DNA of 5,229 nucleotides from Marinifilum_A sediminis (GTDB lineage: Bacteria > Bacteroidota > Bacteroidia > Bacteroidales > Marinifilaceae). Below are positions 1 to 5,229 of this stretch, one piece after another. Each line of letters begins with the position of its first letter. Positions within the stretch are counted from its first letter, which is position 1. The position numbers and the translations under genes are program-made. Location of the stretch: positions 1 through 5,229 of the forward strand of contig CANMCX010000028.1 in assembly GCA_947496465.1 (NCBI GenBank). The letters are read 5' to 3'. The notes beneath the pieces were generated by a model, which was not told where the DNA came from, ran no database searches, and saw only the letters and a program-made list of their open reading frames with translations.

Positions 1-18
1 GGAAAAACAGAACGATAC

Positions 19-35
19 GTTCTTTGAAAATATTG
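19..35 (+). promoter_or_regulatory. boxA-like antitermination motif, leader copy
   Basis: The sequence gttctttgaaaatattg resembles the bacterial rrn boxA (E. coli core GCTCTTTAACA), which in RNA form recruits NusB/NusE and associated factors so that polymerase reads through the long untranslated operon. It sits in the leader, as in E. coli. A near-identical copy precedes 23S at 2000. The match to boxA and the repetition are seen in the sequence; the antitermination role is inferred from other bacteria. Confidence 0.6.
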
Positions 36-103
36 AAAACGAAAAAGTTAGGTAAATACAAGAATAATACCTTGTCAATTAGAATTTACGAAAACTTTGA
101 TAC
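34..103 (+). other. 5' arm of the pre-16S processing stem
   Basis: Segments here are complementary to the region just after 16S. Positions 34-52 (tgaaaacgaaaaagttagg) pair with 1719-1740, leaving three extra U in the 3' arm. Positions 54-58 pair with 1714-1718 with U53 bulged. Nearer the mature end, gatac (99-103) pairs with gtatc (1672-1676), and 91-98 pairs with 1680-1687 with one mismatch. Such a helix brings the two ends of pre-16S together and is the usual RNase III substrate. Complementarity is seen directly; cleavage is inferred. Confidence 0.7.
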
Positions 104-135
104 ATCCAACGAGCAGAATTATTAAAAACTTTTAT

Positions 136-1660
<1,525 letters not shown>

Positions 1661-1671
1661 TGGAGTGTGGA

Positions 1672-1740
1672 GTATCGACAAAGGTTTAGTAAGTTTTGAC
1701 ATAGGATTGTCTTTATTTCCTAACTTTTTTTTCGTTTTCA
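1672..1740 (+). other. 3' arm of the pre-16S processing stem
   Basis: Partner of the leader segments at 34-103. The main block is cc(1719)-taac-eight T-cgttttca(1740), complementary to tgaaaacgaaaaagttagg upstream. ttatt-type sequence at 1714-1718 extends it, and gtatc (1672-1676) plus aaagg-ttt (1680-1687) pair close to the mature 3' end. The stem has internal bulges, for example 1677-1679 and the A-tract/T-tract length difference (5 versus 8). Confidence 0.7.
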
Positions 1741-1761
1741 TCTTATAATTTATACCATAAC

Positions 1762-1798
1762 CCATAGCGTTAGGGTGTTTTAGATCACTCGCTTATGG
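1762..1798 (+). other. Hairpin in the 16S to tRNA-Ile spacer
   Basis: ccatagcg (1762-1769) can pair with cgcttatgg (1790-1798) as eight base pairs with one bulged T, around a 20-nt loop. There is no T-run after it that would make it a terminator, and it lies between a processing stem and a tRNA. It may help present the tRNA 5' end for RNase P or simply be spacer structure. The pairing is visible; any role is a guess. Confidence 0.4.
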
Positions 1799-1809
1799 AT
1801 TATTCATTT

Positions 1810-1883
1810 AGTCCTGTAGCTCAGTTGGTTAGAGCACTACACTGATAATGTAGGGGTCCGCAGTTCAAATCTGCGCAGGACTA
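1810..1883 (+). tRNA. trnI: tRNA-Ile (anticodon GAU)
   Basis: A 74-nt cloverleaf. The acceptor stem agtcctg (1810-1816) pairs perfectly with caggact (1876-1882). T8/A9 are followed by the D arm gctc...gagc. The anticodon stem ctaca/tgtag encloses ctgataa, with GAT at 1844-1846 reading AUC and AUU isoleucine codons. The T arm is cgcag-ttcaaat-ctgcg, and the discriminator base is A1883. The next bases are cta, so the CCA tail is not encoded and must be added by tRNA nucleotidyltransferase. It sits in the 16S-23S spacer just ahead of tRNA-Ala, the commonest arrangement in bacteria. Confidence 0.98.
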
Positions 1884-1898
1884 CTATTGACGTTTTAT

Positions 1899-1972
1899 GG
1901 GGGATTAGCTCAGCTGGCTAGAGCGCCTGCCTTGCACGCAGGAGGTCATCGGTTCGACTCCGATATTCTCCA
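1899..1972 (+). tRNA. trnA: tRNA-Ala (anticodon UGC)
   Basis: A 74-nt cloverleaf starting 15 nt after tRNA-Ile. The acceptor stem gggggat (1899-1905) pairs with attctcc (1965-1971). This includes G3-U70, the identity element recognised by alanyl-tRNA synthetase, plus a second G-U at 5-68. The D arm is gctc...gagc, the anticodon stem cctgc/gcagg with loop cttgcac gives TGC at 1933-1935, the T arm is atcgg-ttcgact-ccgat, and the discriminator is A1972. CCA is not encoded (caat follows). It is co-transcribed with the rRNAs and released by RNase P and 3' trimming. Confidence 0.98.
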
Positions 1973-1999
1973 CAATTAGATACATGGTGTATTTATAAA

Positions 2000-2015
2000 G
2001 TTCTTTGACATATTG
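2000..2015 (+). promoter_or_regulatory. boxA-like antitermination motif, spacer copy
   Basis: gttctttgacatattg, almost identical to the leader motif at 19-35 (one base substituted and one base shorter in the middle) and close to the E. coli boxA core. E. coli rrn operons likewise carry a second boxA between 16S and 23S, thought to reload the antitermination complex before the long 23S gene. Its 3' half (2006-2015) is also complementary to sequence after 23S, so it overlaps the base of the pre-23S stem. Confidence 0.6.
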
Positions 2016-2067
2016 AAAAAAAATTAAAGTAGAAGTAACCAAAGTAAAGAAACAACGATTGATTTCG
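2006..2067 (+). other. 5' arm of the pre-23S processing stem
   Basis: Two blocks are complementary to the region after 23S. The inner one, cgattgatttcg (2056-2067), pairs over 12 bp with cgaggtcaatcg (4966-4977), including two G-U pairs. The outer one begins with catattg (2009-2015), which pairs with cgatatg (5014-5020), continues through the A-rich run and aaagt (2026-2030) against acttt and the T-run (5002-5013), and ends with aacc (2037-2040) against ggtt (4993-4996), with small bulges. This is the expected RNase III-type substrate that joins the ends of pre-23S. Confidence 0.75.
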
Positions 2068-2546
2068 ATGAATTTATTCATTGACACAATAAGAAGTAAT
2101 TAAGGGCGTATGGCGGATGCCTAGGCTCTCAGAGGCGATGAAGGACGTGATAAGCTGCGATAAGCTATGGTGAGGTGCAAATAACCTTTGATCCGTAGAT
2201 TTCCGAATGGGGCAACCCACTCAGCAATGAGTATTCGAAAGAAGGCAAACCCGGAGAACTGAAACATCTAAGTACCCGGAGGAGAAGAAAACAAAAGTGA
2301 TTCCCCTAGTAGTGGCGATCGAACGGGGATCAGCCCAAACCTATATTGTTTCGGCAATGTAGGGGTTGTAGGACTGCGATATGAAGAAGCAAGTGAAGTG
2401 GAAGTGTTTGGAAAGACACACCATAGAGAGTGATAGTCTCGTACACGTAAGCGAAGCCATTCTAGCAGTATCCTGAGTAGCGCGGAACACGAGAAATTCT
2501 GTGTGAATCTGCCAGGACCATCTGGTAAGGCTAAATACTCCTGAGA

Positions 2547-2586
<40 letters not shown>

Positions 2587-3977
2587 CACCTCGAACAGAG
2601 GAGTGAAAAAGTACCTGAAACCGTACGCCTACAAGCGGTCGGAGCACTTTAGGGTGTGACGGCGTGCCTTTTGCATAATGAGCCTACGAGTTACTCCTCA
2701 CTAGCGAGATTAAGCACTTCAGGTGCGTAGTCGAAGCGAAAGCGAGTCTGAATAGGGCGTAAAGTTAGTGGGGGTAGACGCGAAACTTGGTGATCTACCC
2801 ATGGTCAGGCTGAAGCTCTGTTAAACCAGAGTGGAGGGCCCAACCCGTTGACGTTGAAAAGTCTTGGGATGAACTGTGGGTAGGGGTGAAAGGCCAATCA
2901 AACTGAGAAATAGCTCGTACTCCCCGAAATGCATTTAGGTGCAGCGTCAGAGTCGAGAGTTATAGAGGTAGAGCTACTGATTGGATGCGAGGGCTTCACC
3001 GCCTATCAAATCCAGACAAACTCCGAATGCTATAACTTATATCTGGCAGTGAGCCCATGGGTGCTAAGGTCCATGGACGAGAGGGAAAGAACCCAGACCA
3101 TCAGCTAAGGTCCCCAAATGTATGTTAAGTTGAACAAACGAGGTGAGATTGCTTAGACAGCTAGGATGTTGGCTTGGAAGCAGCCATTCATTTAAAGAGT
3201 GCGTAACAGCTCACTAGTCGAGCGATCTTGCATGGATGATAATCGGGCATAAAACATACTACCGAAGCTATGGATTTAGAATTTATTCTAACTGGTAGGG
3301 GAGCATTCTATTCTACGTAGAAGCCGAGTGGTAATGCTTGGTGGAGTGTATAGAAAAGCAAATGTAGGCATAAGTAACGATAATGCGGGTGAGAAACCCG
3401 CACGCCAATAGACTAAGGTTTCCTGATCAACGCTAATCGGATCAGGGTAAGTCGGGACCTAAGGGGTAGCCGAAGGGCGAACTCGATGGACAACCGGTTA
3501 ATATTCCGGTACCCGCTATAACTGCGATGGGGTGACGAAGAGATGATAACGCCGCGAACTGACGGAATAGTTCGTTGAAGGACGTATGCTATGAGAGATG
3601 TAGGTAAATCCGCATTTTGAGCTGAAATCTGATAGTACAGCAATGCTACGGCAGCGCTGATAGTGCGTGTAATTTGACTTCCAAGAAAAACCTCTAAGCA
3701 TCAGGTTATAGTGGCCCGTACCACAAACCGACACAGGTAGTCAAGTAGAAAATACTAAGGCGCTCGAGTGATTCATGGCTAAGGAACTCGGCAAAATAGT
3801 CCTGTAACTTCGGGAGAAAGGACGCTCTTCGTAAGGAGAGCCGCAGTGAAATGGCCCAGGCGACTGTTTACCAAAAACACATGGCTTTGCAAAATCGAAA
3901 GATGAAGTATAAGGCCTGACACCTGCCCGGTGCCGGAAGGTTAAGTGGAGATGTTAGCTTCGGCGAAGCATTCAAAT

Positions 3978-4071
<94 letters not shown>

Positions 4072-4141
4072 TCTGGGCACTGTCTCAGCCATGAGCTCGG
4101 TGAAATTGTAGTATCGGTGAAGATGCCGATTACCCGCAACG

Positions 4142-4172
<31 letters not shown>

Positions 4173-4505
4173 GCTTTACATTGATTTTGGGTAAGTGATG
4201 TGTAGGATAGGACGGAGACTATGAAGCGGTGCCGCCAGGTATTGTGGAGTCGCCCTTGAAATACGTCCCTTTGCTTATTCGGAGTCTAACGTCTAACGAC
4301 GGACAGTGTATGGTGGGTAGTTTGACTGGGGTGGTCGCCTCCAAAAGAGTAACGGAGGCTTCTAAAGGTACCCTCAAGACGTTTGGTAATCGTCTGTAGA
4401 GTGCAATGGCACAAGGGTGCTTGACTGTGAGACATACAGGTCGAGCAGGTACGAAAGTAGAGCATAGTGATCCGGTGGTTCCGTATGGAAGGGCCATCGC
4501 TCAAA

Positions 4506-4541
<36 letters not shown>

Positions 4542-4571
4542 TCCCAAGAGCTCATATCGACGGAGCGGTTT

Positions 4572-4645
<74 letters not shown>

Positions 4646-4646
4646 T

Positions 4647-4694
<48 letters not shown>

Positions 4695-4731
4695 TGTTGT
4701 GGGCGTTGGAAATTTGCGAGGATCTGACTCT

Positions 4732-4745
4732 AGTACGAGAGGACC
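4732..4745 (+). other. Sarcin-ricin loop of 23S rRNA
   Basis: agtacgagaggacc, the universally conserved loop that activates GTP hydrolysis by EF-Tu and EF-G and is the target of sarcin and ricin. It is unchanged here, supporting a functional 23S gene. Confidence 0.95.
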
Positions 4746-4965
4746 GGGTTGGACTAACCTCTAGTGTATCTGTTGTGGCGCCAGCTGCATTGCAGAGTAG
4801 CTACGTTGGGCAGGGATAAGTGCTGAAAGCATCTAAGCACGAAGCCTACCTCAAGATGAGATTTCCTTTAAGGGTCGTTGGAGACTACAACGTTGATAGG
4901 TTGCAGGTGTAAAGGTGGTGACATCAAAGCCGAGCAATACTAATTACCCTAAGGCTTCTGAGTGG

Positions 4966-5023
4966 CGAGGTCAATCGCTGAATCTAACTGTAGGTTCTTT
5001 TACTTTATTTTTTCGATATGTTA
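4966..5023 (+). other. 3' arm of the pre-23S processing stem
   Basis: cgaggtcaatcg (4966-4977) pairs with 2056-2067. ggtt (4993-4996), acttt plus the T-run (5002-5013) and cgatatg (5014-5020) pair with the outer block at 2006-2040. The arm starts only a few bases after the mature 23S 3' end and runs into the 23S-5S spacer. It ends before the next hairpin. Confidence 0.75.
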
Positions 5024-5033
5024 TGATATTAGT

Positions 5034-5068
5034 TATCCACCTGACGGGGTCAGGGTTAAAAATGGATA
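5034..5068 (+). other. Two-tier hairpin in the 23S-5S spacer
   Basis: An inner stem cctgac (5040-5045) / gtcagg (5049-5054) closes a three-base ggg loop. An outer stem tatcca (5034-5039) / tggata (5063-5068) encloses it, with gttaaaaa unpaired on the 3' side. There is no U-run after it, so it is unlikely to terminate transcription. It lies 9 nt ahead of 5S and may help separate 5S from pre-23S during processing. The pairing is seen; the role is inferred. Confidence 0.5.
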
Positions 5069-5077
5069 CAACGATTT

Positions 5078-5187
<110 letters not shown>

Positions 5188-5190
5188 TTT

Positions 5191-5229
5191 AAAAAGAGTC
5201 TTATTCCAAATGGAGTAAGACTCTTTTTT
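5191..5229 (+). terminator. Rho-independent terminator of the rRNA operon
   Basis: gagtcttattcc (5196-5207) pairs over 12 bp with ggagtaagactc (5212-5223), with one G-U, around the tetraloop aaat. It is preceded by five A and followed by at least six T up to the window edge. It lies a few bases after 5S, so it ends the operon transcript. The A-run and T-run could lengthen the stem and make it work on the opposite strand too. Confidence 0.95.

Larger units (their letters stand above)
1..135 (+). other. rRNA operon 5' leader (transcribed, external spacer)
   Basis: AT-rich stretch ahead of 16S rRNA with no coding potential. It holds a boxA-like motif near its start and a series of segments complementary to the region just after 16S (listed separately). 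A small local hairpin is also possible: acaag (58-62) with cttgt (71-75). I looked for a Bacteroidota-type promoter (TTG at about -33, TAnnTTTG at about -7) and did not find a convincing one. The 'tttg' strings at 22-25 and 96-99 lack a correctly spaced TA. Because the boxA-like element is already at position 19, transcription probably starts upstream of the window. Confidence 0.75.

Noticed and set aside
91..99. Possible promoter around 'aaaactttg' in the leader
   Set aside because: It lacks the TAnnTTTG spacing of Bacteroidota promoters, lies downstream of the boxA-like motif, and sits in the 16S processing stem.
1762..1798. Hairpin before tRNA-Ile as a terminator or attenuator
   Set aside because: No U-tract follows and the downstream tRNAs and 23S must be transcribed, so termination here is unlikely.
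1905..2087. 60-codon ORF on the - strand ending in a peptide with 'GVEPMTSCVQGRRSSQLS'
   Set aside because: It is the antisense of tRNA-Ala plus spacer; this type of peptide is a familiar artefact of annotating across tRNA genes.
3413..3734. Two overlapping - strand ORFs (76 and 72 codons)
   Set aside because: Both are antisense to 23S rRNA and overlap each other in different frames, as expected by chance.
4993..5003. A third boxA-like string 'ggttcttttac' after 23S
   Set aside because: The match is weaker, it lacks the conserved tail, and it is better explained as the pairing partner of the pre-23S 5' arm.

Overview
The window is a single, apparently complete ribosomal RNA operon on the + strand, in the order 16S rRNA, tRNA-Ile(GAU), tRNA-Ala(UGC), 23S rRNA, 5S rRNA, intrinsic terminator. 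I see no protein-coding gene. Every open reading frame of about 60-100 codons lies inside or antisense to a structural RNA, and none resembles a real protein.

Organism: the 16S sequence is that of a Bacteroidota bacterium. Supporting features are the 5' block around 141-206, the 'ggctggaacacctcctttct' 3' end, and the 'TTTAAAGGGTCCGTAGGCGG'-type segment near 699-718. The last is familiar from Flavobacteriia/Flavobacteriales rather than Bacteroidales. I cannot place it to family or genus by eye. The spacers are AT-rich, as expected for such a genome.

Layout: 1-135 is the transcribed leader, with a boxA-like antitermination motif and the 5' arm of the 16S processing stem. 16S spans about 136-1660. 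The 16S-23S spacer (1661-2090) holds the 3' arm of the 16S stem, a hairpin, the two tRNAs 15 nt apart, a second boxA-like motif and the 5' arm of the 23S processing stem. 23S spans about 2091-4961. The 23S-5S spacer holds the 3' arm of the 23S stem and a compact hairpin. 5S lies at about 5078-5187, followed by a strong hairpin/U-tract terminator at 5191-5229. The promoter is not visible and probably lies upstream of position 1.

How it works together: one transcript would be protected from early termination by factors recruited to the boxA copies. It would then fold so that sequences flanking 16S and 23S pair into long helices for RNase III-type cleavage, and be trimmed to the mature RNAs. Both tRNAs lack an encoded CCA tail. 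Drug- and function-critical rRNA positions that I could locate look wild type, and the anti-Shine-Dalgarno core is intact. I found no insertion, intervening sequence, mobile element, CRISPR array or novel system. The most informative signals are the paired boxA-like motifs and the two processing stems.
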